Shown: positions 41,990-50,932 of the stretch, in pieces | How the letters are laid out: each line of letters begins with the position of its first letter | How positions within the stretch are numbered: position 1 is the first letter of the stretch | Source: Paenibacillus sp. MZ04-78.2 | GTDB taxonomy: Bacteria > Bacillota > Bacilli > Paenibacillales > NBRC-103111 | Assembly (NCBI RefSeq): GCF_024213375.1 | Contig: NZ_JANAVJ010000015.1 | Location: 48,799 to 112,798, forward strand | Reading direction: 5' to 3' | DNA length: 64,000 nucleotides | Position numbers and translations under genes: made by a program | Notes under the pieces: generated by a model | What the model was told of the DNA's origin: nothing | Database searches by the model: none | Seen by the model: the letters and a program-made list of their open reading frames with translations, nothing else

Positions 41990-42125
41990 CGTGAACACTC
42001 CCTAATCTAGGAATAGATTGCTTATTTGCTCTCATCATACACGAGAATAGCCTAAAATGAACATAAACGATATAATCGTGACATCAACAATTTTGCTACT
42101 AATTTTACGAATCGGAGAGACGGCC

Positions 42126-42932
42126 ATGGAAGCGGAAGTGTTCACATGCGGTTATTCGTATCATGCGCAGCGGTTTCATACCCATTATAAAAACGGGCTG
42201 CCGCTCTATTTGTTCCGGCTGCAGACGGAAGGGGCCAGCGAGGCGGTGATCGACGGCAAAACGCACCGGCTCGGACAAGGGGACCTGCTGCTGCTGAATC
42301 CCGGAACAACGTACGAGCTATTCATCGACGAATATGAAACGACGTCCAAGGGAAAAACAATTTCCAGCGGGGATTATTACTTGATCTGCGGCGGCCGTTG
42401 GATGGACCAATGGTGGAAACGCGGAGACAAGCCGACGCTCTCGCGAATCGATCCGGGAGAGCAACTGCTGGCGCTTTGGCGGCACTTGATTATTGAAAAG
42501 CAGCGCCCGGCGGACAAACAGACCGACGAACTCATCGGCTGCTTGCTGCAGGCCCTTTGCCTGTCACTCGAGCGCGCGGCCACGGAAAGCGCCCCCTCCT
42601 ATGGCCGGTCCTTTACGGCGCTTCGGATGAAAAGGTTCGTGGAGGAGCATGCCACCTCGACGTTCAAGGTAGAGGCTGCCGCGCGTCAGGCAGGACTCAG
42701 CGTATCCCGGGCGGTTCATCTGTTCAAGGAATGCTATGGCAAGACGATGCTGGAATACGCACTTGAAATCCGTCTGACCGCCGCTCTGGAACGGATGAAA
42801 TATACCGCCATGACGCTCGAACAAATTGCCGAGAGCTGCGGGTTCGGAGGATATTCGTATTTTCACCGGGTATTCAAGGACAAGTTCGGCATTTCCCCGG
42901 GCGCCTACCGAAGCGGCCAACGCCGGGAATAA
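42126..42932 (+). CDS. AraC family transcriptional regulator
   Basis: A regulator of 268 residues with an N-terminal cupin-like sensor (AQRFHTHYKNGLPLYLFRL, GQGDLLLLNPGTTYEL) and a C-terminal AraC double helix-turn-helix (VEAAARQAGLSVSRAVHLFK, LEQIAESCGFGGYSYFHRVF). ATG at 42126 is selected for its GGAGAG site; the frame is open 69 bases upstream with an unlikely hydrophobic extension. It is divergent from the isomerase-oxidoreductase pair, with a TATAAT at 42071-42076. Confidence 0.9.
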   Translation: MEAEVFTCGYSYHAQRFHTHYKNGLPLYLFRLQTEGASEAVIDGKTHRLGQGDLLLLNPGTTYELFIDEYETTSKGKTISSGDYYLICGGRWMDQWWKRGDKPTLSRIDPGEQLLALWRHLIIEKQRPADKQTDELIGCLLQALCLSLERAATESAPSYGRSFTALRMKRFVEEHATSTFKVEAAARQAGLSVSRAVHLFKECYGKTMLEYALEIRLTAALERMKYTAMTLEQIAESCGFGGYSYFHRVFKDKFGISPGAYRSGQRRE

Positions 42933-42952
42933 CGAAGAACGAAGCCGGGCAC

Positions 42953-42985
42953 AAAAAAAGTCTCTCTTATTTTTAGTAGAGAGAC
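42953..42985 (-). terminator. Terminator overlapping the end of the 77-residue gene
   Basis: GTCTCTCT and AGAGAGAC (42960-42967 with 42978-42985) are followed on the minus strand by T7. The stop codon of the gene at 42973 lies in the loop of this hairpin. Confidence 0.85.
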
Positions 42986-43206
42986 AAAGCAAGCGAATCT
43001 TTTTCGTTAAACGAATGCAAAATGGCCTCGCAGCCGATCACTTCGATGCTGATTAATGTTTGAAGACATTTCTTCAGCGTCATTCTTCCGCTTTCAACCT
43101 TTTTATCCAGCGCCACCTTTAGGAGCTTCAATGTCTTTTTATTCAAGTTGTCGGCGAAAACGGGGATCTCTTTGTTTTGAATGGTTACAAAAACTTTCAT
43201 CCTCAC
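42973..43206 (-). CDS. 77-residue protein of unknown function
   Basis: A small soluble protein, partly basic (NKKTLKLLKVALDKKVESGR), with no signal peptide, membrane segment or Cys pair motif. Starts at GTG 43206 and ATG 43200 both have G-rich sequence close upstream. Its own terminator at 42953-42985 supports it as a real gene. The opening VFVTIQNKEIPVFADN followed by helices suggests a small alpha/beta fold. I do not recognise the family. The space from 43207 to 43463 contains only the SigE-like promoter for the next gene. Confidence 0.6.
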   Translation of the reverse strand: MRMKVFVTIQNKEIPVFADNLNKKTLKLLKVALDKKVESGRMTLKKCLQTLISIEVIGCEAILHSFNEKDSLALSLY

Positions 43207-43395
43207 ACCGTCCCTACGTCATAGTTTACTAGTTACTAATAGGATAAATTACGATCATTAAAATAAGCTTAAAATAATATTACAATTTGTCAACAAGTTT
43301 CTTAATCATTTACTAAAATCCCGCTCGCCAATTATTTCCTGCCGATCGTTTCGGAAGCGCGGGTTCCCGGAAATCGACAAGCCAAGTAAAAGGAA

Positions 43396-43426
43396 GTATG
43401 TTTTCCCCGATTTGTCTCATACTAAT
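43396..43426 (+). promoter_or_regulatory. SigE-like (mother-cell sporulation) promoter
   Basis: GTATGTT (43396-43402) and CATACTAAT (43418-43426) are separated by 15 bases, close to the SigE consensus KMATATT - 14 - CATACAMT. It lies about 38 bases before the amidase-domain gene and, through it, in front of spoVB, a known mother-cell gene. This is a pattern match only. Confidence 0.35.
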
Positions 43427-43463
43427 GCGGGACTGAATGTGTGATGAGATGGAGGGAACCGGC

Positions 43464-44570
43464 ATGCGCCGTATTGCTTGGATCATTGTCTTATCGCTAA
43501 TGTTGGGCCCGTTTCAAGCCAACGCCGAGCCCTCGTCGGAGACTGCGGAAATCCGCAATTTTCTAACGGAATTATACCGTGCTCGGTCGGAATTTCTAAT
43601 TCGGGACATGCCGATCGACGCCTTTTACTTCGAAAAGGTGCCTACAAGCCAACAGGCCCTTTTTCTTGAAAAAAAGCGGAAAGCGTATTTTCAGGCCTGG
43701 GCCGATAAAAGAGGCATCATCGTCCATGGAACCGAAGGGACACTGAAAATCTTTCGTATAAGACCAACCGATTCGTTGGTCAAAGTATCGCTCGTGCACA
43801 GGATGAAGGTCACTTATTCGTATGCCCAAGGCAGCGAAGCGCCTGTTGCATTCGGACTCGGAACACGGCACGTTCTTACCTTAAAAAAAGAAAACGGAAA
43901 GCTGCGGGTGCTTAAAGAATGGTATCTTGATCCGCTTGACATCGATTCGGACGATGTATGGCTTCACCAGCCTTCTTTCGCATCGGAGCCGGAAACCGAA
44001 AACCTGAAGTCCGATACGAAGCCAAAGCCGCCGCGAAAGAAGCGGTACAACCGCGAGAAAGCCGTAGCGTATGCCAATAAGTACGCCGGCTCGGCTTGGG
44101 GAGCCGGGAACGATAACCGTTACAATCCAAAATACCGCGATTATACTGGCATCGGCGGGGACTGTACGAACTTCGTCTCTCAAGTCATCGGCGACCCGGC
44201 TGAAGGCGGAGGACTGCCGATGACGAACGCGTGGAGGTATAGCGCCGGCAGCGGAAGCCGGGCATGGGTAAGCACCGACGCTTTAAAGTCGTTTCTCCTT
44301 TATTCCGGTTACGGGAAAGTAATCGCCAGCGGCACCTTCGACCAGATCATGCGGAACCCTTCGGCGTCCGACATCTGGTCCAAGCTGAAGCCCGGCGACC
44401 TGATTGCTTATATGTACAATAACGACTTGGACCACTTTGCCGTCGTCGTGGACAAAGATGAGCAGGGACTGCCCTTGATCAACTGCCATACGACAGACCG
44501 TTACCACGTTCCGTTTGATTTGGGCTGGGAAAATTACACCCACTTTGTATTGATTCATATCAACGATTAG
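43464..44570 (+). CDS. Secreted protein with amidase (Amidase_6) domain
   Basis: About 368 residues with a signal peptide (MRRIAWIIVLSLMLGPFQ). The N-terminal half (about 25-170) is a helical and beta-rich unknown part. The C-terminal domain from about residue 195 opens with YNREKAVAYANKYAGSAWG, carries the catalytic-type GGDCTNFVSQVIG (Cys) and later DLDHFAVVVDKD (His), the layout of the putative amidase domain PF12671. ATG at 43464 has GGAGGG upstream. It precedes spoVB by 72 bases on the same strand; a cell-wall or spore-cortex role is plausible. Confidence 0.87.
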   Translation: MRRIAWIIVLSLMLGPFQANAEPSSETAEIRNFLTELYRARSEFLIRDMPIDAFYFEKVPTSQQALFLEKKRKAYFQAWADKRGIIVHGTEGTLKIFRIRPTDSLVKVSLVHRMKVTYSYAQGSEAPVAFGLGTRHVLTLKKENGKLRVLKEWYLDPLDIDSDDVWLHQPSFASEPETENLKSDTKPKPPRKKRYNREKAVAYANKYAGSAWGAGNDNRYNPKYRDYTGIGGDCTNFVSQVIGDPAEGGGLPMTNAWRYSAGSGSRAWVSTDALKSFLLYSGYGKVIASGTFDQIMRNPSASDIWSKLKPGDLIAYMYNNDLDHFAVVVDKDEQGLPLINCHTTDRYHVPFDLGWENYTHFVLIHIND

Positions 44571-44642
44571 AGAAATCATACGGCCGCCGCCTCGGACATA
44601 AGATGAGAGTGGACAACACTTTTCCGTCCGGCCGAGGTGGTG

Positions 44643-46139
44643 ATGCGGATGATTCTGCCCTCAATGTTCAAGCAGATGGCGCTTCGGACAAGCGCAATGT
44701 TCATTGTGAAATTACTCGGGCTGCTCCTCCGCATTCCGTTATTTCGTTATTTGGGTCCGGAAGGAGTCGGCTTATATCAGATTGCCTACTCGTTTTACGG
44801 CCTTGTCCTGACCTTGTTGACCGGCGGCATGCCTATGGCGGTGACCTTGTCCACCGCCAAAAACGCCGGAAACGGCTGGCGGATTTACCGCAACATGTCC
44901 GTGCTCTACATCGGGGTATGTACGCTGCTGTGCACAGGCTTCTTCCTGTTCACGAACGAAATTGCGCTTCTGCTTGGCAACGAGAAGCTGGAGCTGGCGA
45001 TTCGCATGTTCTTGCCGGCGCTCTGGCTCGTGCCGCTGCTAAGTCTGCTTCGCGGATTTCTTCAAGGCGTGGAAGCGTTCGGGGCGATCGCCGCCTCCGA
45101 ACTCGTCGAGCAATCGGTCCGGGTCGGAACCATTCTGCTGCTCCTCTCAAGCGTCAGCATGCCGCAAGCCTTGGGTACGGCTGCGCTGGGCGCATCGACG
45201 GGGGCCGTCTGCGCCTTGGCTTTCCTGCTTGTGATGCTGCTTCGCCATTCACTGTCTTCTTCTGCGAGCGCCACCTCAAGCGAAGCATTGCCGGAGCGCA
45301 ATCTCCGCTTGTTCGCGCATACGGCGCTTGCCTTGACGGCCACCCGGCTTATCATTCCGTTATCGGATTTCCTGGAAGCGGCCATTGTTCCTATGCAGCT
45401 CCAGGCCTCCGGACTGCCGTCGGGACAAGCACTTGCCATATTCGGCGAAATGACGGGCATGGCGATGACGATCGTCTATATCCCGACCCTGATCACGTTT
45501 TCGCTCACCCATACACTGTCCCCCAAAATCGCCGCCGATTGGCAGGCCCGGCAGTTCGACCGCGCCTTCCGGAGAATCGGCAAGGCTCTAAACTTAAGCA
45601 TGTTATGGGGAATCAGCGCGTCGCTCTTTCTGTTTACCTTCGCCGAAGAACTGGCGCGCCTGCTGTTCGACCAAGAGAAGCTTGCGACAGCCATTCGCTT
45701 GCTTTCGCTCTGTCCGCTGCTTGCGGGACTGCGAGAATTAACGACAAGCGTTCTGTGGGCCGTCGGCCAAAAAAAAGAACCGATGCGCGGCATTCTCATC
45801 GGCATTGTCTGCTCCATGACGGTGCTTTACGTCTTGACGGGGATTCCCGGATGGGGTTATACCGGGATTGCGGCGGGGGTGCTGCTGTTTGAAACGATTC
45901 CGGTACTGTGGAATCTTACCGTACTCCGCCGCGATCTGCAGCTTTCCTTCTCCGGGAGGACGCTTGTCATGAACGCCGTCGTCCTGCTGCTGCTCACCAG
46001 CGTCGTCACGCTTTGGGGAGGCCGGCTGCTGCCCGCCGCGGGCTTCACCGGAATGCCTTTGCAACTGACGCTCATGCTCTTGACGTTCGCTTGCTCCGCC
46101 AGTTACGTTGCGCTCGTCGCCCTAACGCGTCCAAAGTGA
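44643..46139 (+). CDS. spoVB: SpoVB/MurJ-type lipid flippase
   Basis: An integral membrane protein of 498 residues with about 12-14 helices of the MATE/MOP polysaccharide-export fold. The opening SAMFIVKLLGLLLRIPLFRY, GPEGVGLYQIAYSFYGL and SLTHTLSPKIAADW are typical of stage V sporulation protein B and its paralogs, which move lipid-linked peptidoglycan precursors for the spore cortex. The ATG follows a GAGG site. Paralogs such as YtgP have a vegetative role, so the sporulation assignment rests partly on the SigE-like promoter upstream. Confidence 0.78.
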   Translation: MRMILPSMFKQMALRTSAMFIVKLLGLLLRIPLFRYLGPEGVGLYQIAYSFYGLVLTLLTGGMPMAVTLSTAKNAGNGWRIYRNMSVLYIGVCTLLCTGFFLFTNEIALLLGNEKLELAIRMFLPALWLVPLLSLLRGFLQGVEAFGAIAASELVEQSVRVGTILLLLSSVSMPQALGTAALGASTGAVCALAFLLVMLLRHSLSSSASATSSEALPERNLRLFAHTALALTATRLIIPLSDFLEAAIVPMQLQASGLPSGQALAIFGEMTGMAMTIVYIPTLITFSLTHTLSPKIAADWQARQFDRAFRRIGKALNLSMLWGISASLFLFTFAEELARLLFDQEKLATAIRLLSLCPLLAGLRELTTSVLWAVGQKKEPMRGILIGIVCSMTVLYVLTGIPGWGYTGIAAGVLLFETIPVLWNLTVLRRDLQLSFSGRTLVMNAVVLLLLTSVVTLWGGRLLPAAGFTGMPLQLTLMLLTFACSASYVALVALTRPK

Positions 46140-46165
46140 CGAGCCGCAGCATCGGAAACGACAAC

Positions 46166-46201
46166 AGCCTGAATCCTTTCGGTCGTGAAAGGATTCAGGC
46201 T
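46166..46201. terminator. Terminator between convergent genes
   Basis: A perfect 15-bp stem (46166-46180 with 46187-46201) with a 6-base loop stands between spoVB and the end of the GTPase-partner gene. T-rich sequence follows on the plus strand. Confidence 0.8.
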
Positions 46202-46209
46202 GCTTTGAT

Positions 46210-48999
46210 TTAGCGTCCGCCGGAATTCGTTTGCTGATCCGGCTTCCCCTTGGTATTTGACGGCGTAAACTTCGGGCCGGCGATCGGTTCGGTGGATGTT
46301 TGAGCGCCGGAAGCCCCGCTAGCTTTCGATGCGCCGCCCGCCGGAAGCGACGGGCCTTGCATCGGAAGGTCGAGCCGTACTTTTTTGACGACCGGCTCGC
46401 TGGCTTTGCCGTATTTGTTCTCCGCCTTGATCTCAATCGTATTCTCGCCGATCATCAGGACGACAGGAGCAGATACTTGTCCGCTGCCGACGCGCTGCCC
46501 GTTTACAAAAATGTTCGGGCTCTGATCGTAGCCGCCGTCTGTCGCGCTTGCCTTCACGGTGATAACCGACTGGGCCGTTTTTTCCGGCAGCGTCTCGACC
46601 GTGAGCGTAGGCGCCGGGCTAAGAATCGATCCCATCATCGGCGTCCAGAACGTGGACACCAGCATAATGATGAGTACAAGCGGAAGCGCCAGAAGGCCTA
46701 GCCGAAACAGTTTTCTTTTATACCGCTGCATAAACTGGACAACGCCCGGAGCCTGCTTCATCTTGATTTCTTTAAACACGGCGGCGAATGCTTCGTTCGG
46801 CACGCCAAGCAGCATTTCCTTAATCGGCTTGTTCTTGAACGCCGTGGAATCATGCCGGTCAAAATACCGCGTCAGCGCAGCGCGGTAGTGAATATCGATC
46901 CCCGAGCCGCCGGAAAATCGCGAGTCTCCCGCGCTCCATAGCATAAATTCGTAGATCATATCCGTCCCCCGGGTTCGAACGGCTACGTACTCAAGCATCC
47001 GGTCAAAGTCATACCCGGCTTCGTATCCGCCCCCGCCCCGGTTTCCGGCATCCGGACGGCTGAAGGCGTAGGCAATTTTGCCGAACGTCTCCGGTCCTAC
47101 CTTATCGCCGAGCGTCTTCTTCAGCAGCTCCTGCGACCGCTCCAAGTCCAGCGGACCAAGCCGCTCGATGGCTGCTACGACATCGGACGGCTTGCGCCGC
47201 TCGAGCGTCAGCACCCGGTACACGGCGGTCAGCAAGTCCAGCGTCATGCGTTCGCCGCTGTTCAGGTTGTGCAAAAGCTCCGGCTGCGGCGGGTCCAGCA
47301 TAAACTCAAGCTGCAGCAGGTCTTCGTAGCTCAATCCGGTCGGGGTCAGGTCTTCCAGCAATTCGAGCTGGATTTCCAGCTTGAGCTGCATGCAGAAGTC
47401 TTCGAACTGCGGCTTTCCTTCGCGCTCCGGCAGACGGTCGAAGTAGATGTATGTATTTTTGGCCACTTCCATCCGTCTTGATTTCTCCGCCTTGAGCAGC
47501 CGCTTCGTTTTTTTCAATACTTCGTTGCGGAAGAAGTGCTGCAGCAGCAGATCGTCCGTGGAGACCAGCCAGAACTTGATTTCTTCCAAAAACTCCTTCA
47601 TCGATCCGCTCGCGTTTATGCGATAGGCTGCATACTGCTCCGCCGTCTGGGGATGCTGCTCGTGCAGCTGCTTCAGAACGGAGAGAAAGACCTCATTCTG
47701 CTTCCGCAGCGGATCGATCAACGGAACCGCCGCGCCGATATCGCCCGAGGCCGCAGATGCCGCTCGCCGGATATAAAGCGCAAAGCTGGCAATCAGCAGC
47801 GTCTTCGTCCCCTCGTCGGCAAAAGCGTAATAATCCAGCAGCGGCGCAACGAATTCCGCCGTAGGCACGCTGTCCCCATCCATCAGTTCCTTGCGGATCA
47901 GGTTGCCGAGCAGGTCGTTCAGCCGTTTTTTCCTTCCTGCGGATTCCGCAGTCAGGTACTGGAGGATGCCCTTCACGGTGCCTGCCCGATTCTGCTCGTA
48001 CAAGCCGTCCTGTCCCTGCTCGATCCGGAACAGCTCGCACAGCTGGGAATAGGTCGGGATGGCGAGCGCAGCGGGACCGGCGTCCTGCAACGCTTCCTCG
48101 CAAAATTCGTAAAACCGCTCCAGACCTGCCTTATCTCCCAGGTGCTCCCAAACGTAGTCCAGATACAAATGCTCGGTGCCGGATACGTCTACGCCGTGAA
48201 TCCGCTCATTCGGCAGATCGAACAAATAATCTTTTTCAAGCTGACGGTCGGGCAGGCGGATGCTGCCTTTTTCCACAAACATGACATGGTAATGCTGCTT
48301 GCCTTCCGGCTCGTTCTGGTACGTGACGAATCCGAGCTGCCGGCGCATCGCATATGGCAGGCAGCGGTAGACCAGCTCCATCAGCCGTTTCGCTTCGGCG
48401 CTCACGGCAGACACGTCCGCGTCCAACGCGACGTACACTTTCTTCTTGTTGGTGAGCGACGACATCACGGCGCAAAGCAGTTGCAGAAACCGGGTGTGGT
48501 CCAGCTTCAGTCTGCCGAGCAGCCGGTCCGGGTTCTCCGCTTTGGCCGCGGCGTCGCAATCCAGCTCGTCCAGCTCCGGAATCGTCTTCCCCTCTTGAAT
48601 ATCGTAGCCGCTTCGGAAGCCCCGGAGGGCAAACAAACGCTGCGGCTCGCGCACAAAGGCCTCTTGACGCTCCTTGGGCACAACGTAATGATGCGTGAAA
48701 AAAGCGCTCCGCTGTCCGGTGAAGTCGGCGCTGACGTAAACGGCGCGTCCGATCACAAGCTCCCCGCTGTCGGCATGGAAGACGCCGAACGCTTCCGGAT
48801 AGCGGCTCTCGTCCGCTTCCCCGCGTGCGAGCAGCTCCTGCGGCGCCTTGTACACGCAGTACGGATGCAACGCCGCTTTAATAAAACCGTTATCGAGCCC
48901 GGCGGATTTCGCTACCGTATCGAACCCTTCGTTCGTGCGGAAAATCCCTTCCCGATCCCGGGTAAAATAGTGCTGCTGAATGTTTCGGTCCCGGCTCAC
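46210..48999 (-). CDS. 929-residue GTPase-associated (GAP1-like) membrane protein
   Basis: Residues 1-280 fit the GTPase-associated protein 1 N-terminal domain known from conflict-type systems (QQHYFTRDREGIFRTNEGFD, DFTGQRSAFFTHHYVV). A long helical middle (280-740) follows. One membrane helix lies at about 764-786 (LGLLALPLVLIIMLVS). The outer part is an Ig-like domain (about 800-885) of the Glucodextranase_B/cadherin-like type and a disordered Ser/Gly tail. GTG at 48999 overlaps the stop of the GTPase gene (GTGA), so the two are made together. It likely links the cytosolic GTPase to the cell surface. The function is unproven. Confidence 0.75.
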   Translation of the reverse strand: MSRDRNIQQHYFTRDREGIFRTNEGFDTVAKSAGLDNGFIKAALHPYCVYKAPQELLARGEADESRYPEAFGVFHADSGELVIGRAVYVSADFTGQRSAFFTHHYVVPKERQEAFVREPQRLFALRGFRSGYDIQEGKTIPELDELDCDAAAKAENPDRLLGRLKLDHTRFLQLLCAVMSSLTNKKKVYVALDADVSAVSAEAKRLMELVYRCLPYAMRRQLGFVTYQNEPEGKQHYHVMFVEKGSIRLPDRQLEKDYLFDLPNERIHGVDVSGTEHLYLDYVWEHLGDKAGLERFYEFCEEALQDAGPAALAIPTYSQLCELFRIEQGQDGLYEQNRAGTVKGILQYLTAESAGRKKRLNDLLGNLIRKELMDGDSVPTAEFVAPLLDYYAFADEGTKTLLIASFALYIRRAASAASGDIGAAVPLIDPLRKQNEVFLSVLKQLHEQHPQTAEQYAAYRINASGSMKEFLEEIKFWLVSTDDLLLQHFFRNEVLKKTKRLLKAEKSRRMEVAKNTYIYFDRLPEREGKPQFEDFCMQLKLEIQLELLEDLTPTGLSYEDLLQLEFMLDPPQPELLHNLNSGERMTLDLLTAVYRVLTLERRKPSDVVAAIERLGPLDLERSQELLKKTLGDKVGPETFGKIAYAFSRPDAGNRGGGGYEAGYDFDRMLEYVAVRTRGTDMIYEFMLWSAGDSRFSGGSGIDIHYRAALTRYFDRHDSTAFKNKPIKEMLLGVPNEAFAAVFKEIKMKQAPGVVQFMQRYKRKLFRLGLLALPLVLIIMLVSTFWTPMMGSILSPAPTLTVETLPEKTAQSVITVKASATDGGYDQSPNIFVNGQRVGSGQVSAPVVLMIGENTIEIKAENKYGKASEPVVKKVRLDLPMQGPSLPAGGASKASGASGAQTSTEPIAGPKFTPSNTKGKPDQQTNSGGR

Positions 49000-50261
49000 G
49001 GCGCATCTCTCCTGTCGATGTAGTCGAGCTGGTGAAGCAGCCAGATGAACGGTTCGTCCACCCGGGTCGGGCTAATGACACCGGTCACCTGCCGGTTCAC
49101 CGGATTGGAGCCGAGCGCGGATACGGCGAAGTAGGCGGTATTCTGGAAATACACGTCGACCGCATCCTTGAACGGCCGATCCACCTTCTCGATAAAACGG
49201 CGAATTTCGCCGTTAATGTTCTCAAACTCGCTCTCGTCCAAATAGCCCTTGTGAATGACGTTGCGGAACACGTTGCTGTTGGACTGAATATATTCGCTGT
49301 CTTCCTCTTTCAAATATTGCAGCATATCGCTCTTCGTCAGAACGATGGCCGTCGGAATTTTCGTCTTGCTGCCCTGCTGGTGGGCGATGAAGTTTTCGAA
49401 CAAGCTGATGACGACCTCGCGCGGCTCATCGTAGCGGCTCGCGAACTCGCCTTCCTCCTGGCCGACGTTCAGGCGGATTTTGTCGCGGATCGTGCGGATT
49501 TGCAGAGGGTCGACAAGAAATAAAATGCCGGACGAATTTTTAATATGCGATGCGTAAATTTCCAGATAATCGCGCTCCACCATGCCTTCGCCCGCAACAT
49601 CGAAGAAGACGAGCGTAAGCGGCGCACGCCGGTCGTCCTTGAACACGAACTGGAAAATAAACGGTTCCTGCTGCTCGTTCGGGTTCGTCGACTCCAGCAT
49701 CATGCCGCGGTCGAAGATCGGCTCCAAGTAATTCTGTCGAAACTTCCGGCTGATTTCGGCGCTCAGCGGCATGCAGGCCGCGTCGAAATTCGAAGCCGTC
49801 GAGGATTGCAGCGTATGGATCAGCGACGTCATATAGACCGATTTGCCGACCTGCGACGCCCCGACGATGGAAATGATGTTGCTCGGCGTTTTGCCCGCCG
49901 AAATCGGCAGCTCGTTGTGGCAGTTCGGACACAGCCGCCGCCGCGTCGCCACGCCGTAACGGTCGATGACCGCCACCAGCACGTTTTCCGAATAGACGCA
50001 GCTCTCTTCCGGGATCGTATGCGGCTCGATCACCGCCTCCATGTCCTGCGGCGACAGGTTGAACTTGCGACGCCATGCGTTCAGCCGCTCGTCTTCCTGC
50101 AGTGTAAATTCGTCGTCGTTCTCCTTCGTATGCGCGGCGCGGAACACGACCTCGTCCGGCTCGAATTTATGAAAGCAGTACGGACAAACGATGCTGTAAT
50201 AAGGCAGACGTTCTTTTTCCACAGGCTTTTTTTCGAAAAATTGCTTGAAAAACCCCAACAT
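48996..50261 (-). CDS. Zinc-ribbon P-loop GTPase (double-GTPase type)
   Basis: A protein of 421 residues. A split zinc ribbon is formed by CPYC (26-29) and CPNC (about 112-115), separated by a helical insert. The P-loop GASQVGKSVYMTS lies at about 134-146, a Walker B/G3 motif with a small residue after the Asp (FFDVAGEGM) at about 221, and the guanine-specifying TKSD at about 309. This is the layout of the bacterial DO-GTPase 2 family. ATG has AAGGAGGG upstream. Gap to the gene before is 14 bases; it overlaps the gene behind by 4. It may act as a switch that recruits its membrane partner. Confidence 0.85.
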   Translation of the reverse strand: MLGFFKQFFEKKPVEKERLPYYSIVCPYCFHKFEPDEVVFRAAHTKENDDEFTLQEDERLNAWRRKFNLSPQDMEAVIEPHTIPEESCVYSENVLVAVIDRYGVATRRRLCPNCHNELPISAGKTPSNIISIVGASQVGKSVYMTSLIHTLQSSTASNFDAACMPLSAEISRKFRQNYLEPIFDRGMMLESTNPNEQQEPFIFQFVFKDDRRAPLTLVFFDVAGEGMVERDYLEIYASHIKNSSGILFLVDPLQIRTIRDKIRLNVGQEEGEFASRYDEPREVVISLFENFIAHQQGSKTKIPTAIVLTKSDMLQYLKEEDSEYIQSNSNVFRNVIHKGYLDESEFENINGEIRRFIEKVDRPFKDAVDVYFQNTAYFAVSALGSNPVNRQVTGVISPTRVDEPFIWLLHQLDYIDRRDAP

Positions 50262-50275
50262 GCCAGATCCCTCCT

Positions 50276-50914
50276 TTATTCTGGAATGAGTTCAAACCGC
50301 TCGCCATAGACCGGTCCTTCGGTAAAAAACAACCGGATATAGTCGTTTTTGCCGATCTCGATGGGCGGCAGCTCCGTGCGCCCCGGCGGAAAATCGTTCA
50401 TGAACGGATAAAAGGTCCCGTCTTCCTTATTTCGCGGGGCCGCTCCTTCTTTTTTTACGTAGCACAGGGCTTCCCGGGGGACCGAAATTTCGCAGAACAG
50501 CCGGAGCTGCACGGTTTTATATTTGCTGAACCAGCCGCCGCCGTATTTGATGCCGTAGCGGATTTTCGCCCGGCCTCCGCTGACGCGGGTCAGATTGTCT
50601 CCGTCCCGCTGCAGCAGCGGGGTCAGCCTTCCTTCCAGCATCACGCAGGGATAGATCCGGTAATATTGCGGCCCCGTAAAGTCGACACGGGCATGGTAGC
50701 CGGATTTCGCCTTGTATTCCTCGCGGGTAAACAGCTTGAGCCGCTTCGGGTCCAGCCCGTCCGGGGGCTGCTCGCCCCCGTCTTCGAAGCTGTCGATGTA
50801 GACGTAATTGATTTCCTTCGGCCAATGCCAGGTCAGAAGACATTCGCCTTCCCTGACCTCAGAGGCCGCCTTCGCAATCCGGTACCGCTCGTCAGGTTCA
50901 CTCCATTGCATCAT
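50276..50914 (-). CDS. 212-residue beta-rich protein of unknown function
   Basis: A soluble protein with no signal peptide. Alternating hydrophobic residues (CLLTWHWPKEINYVYIDSF, KTVQLRLFCEISVP, YIRLFFTEG) suggest two stacked beta-sandwich (Ig/FN3-like) domains. It lies 19 bases behind the VWA membrane protein gene and 14 bases in front of the GTPase gene, so it belongs to the same transcript. It may be an adaptor between the two. I do not recognise the family. Confidence 0.75.
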   Translation of the reverse strand: MMQWSEPDERYRIAKAASEVREGECLLTWHWPKEINYVYIDSFEDGGEQPPDGLDPKRLKLFTREEYKAKSGYHARVDFTGPQYYRIYPCVMLEGRLTPLLQRDGDNLTRVSGGRAKIRYGIKYGGGWFSKYKTVQLRLFCEISVPREALCYVKKEGAAPRNKEDGTFYPFMNDFPPGRTELPPIEIGKNDYIRLFFTEGPVYGERFELIPE

Positions 50915-50932
50915 TTTGCCAGCCCCCCGTCG

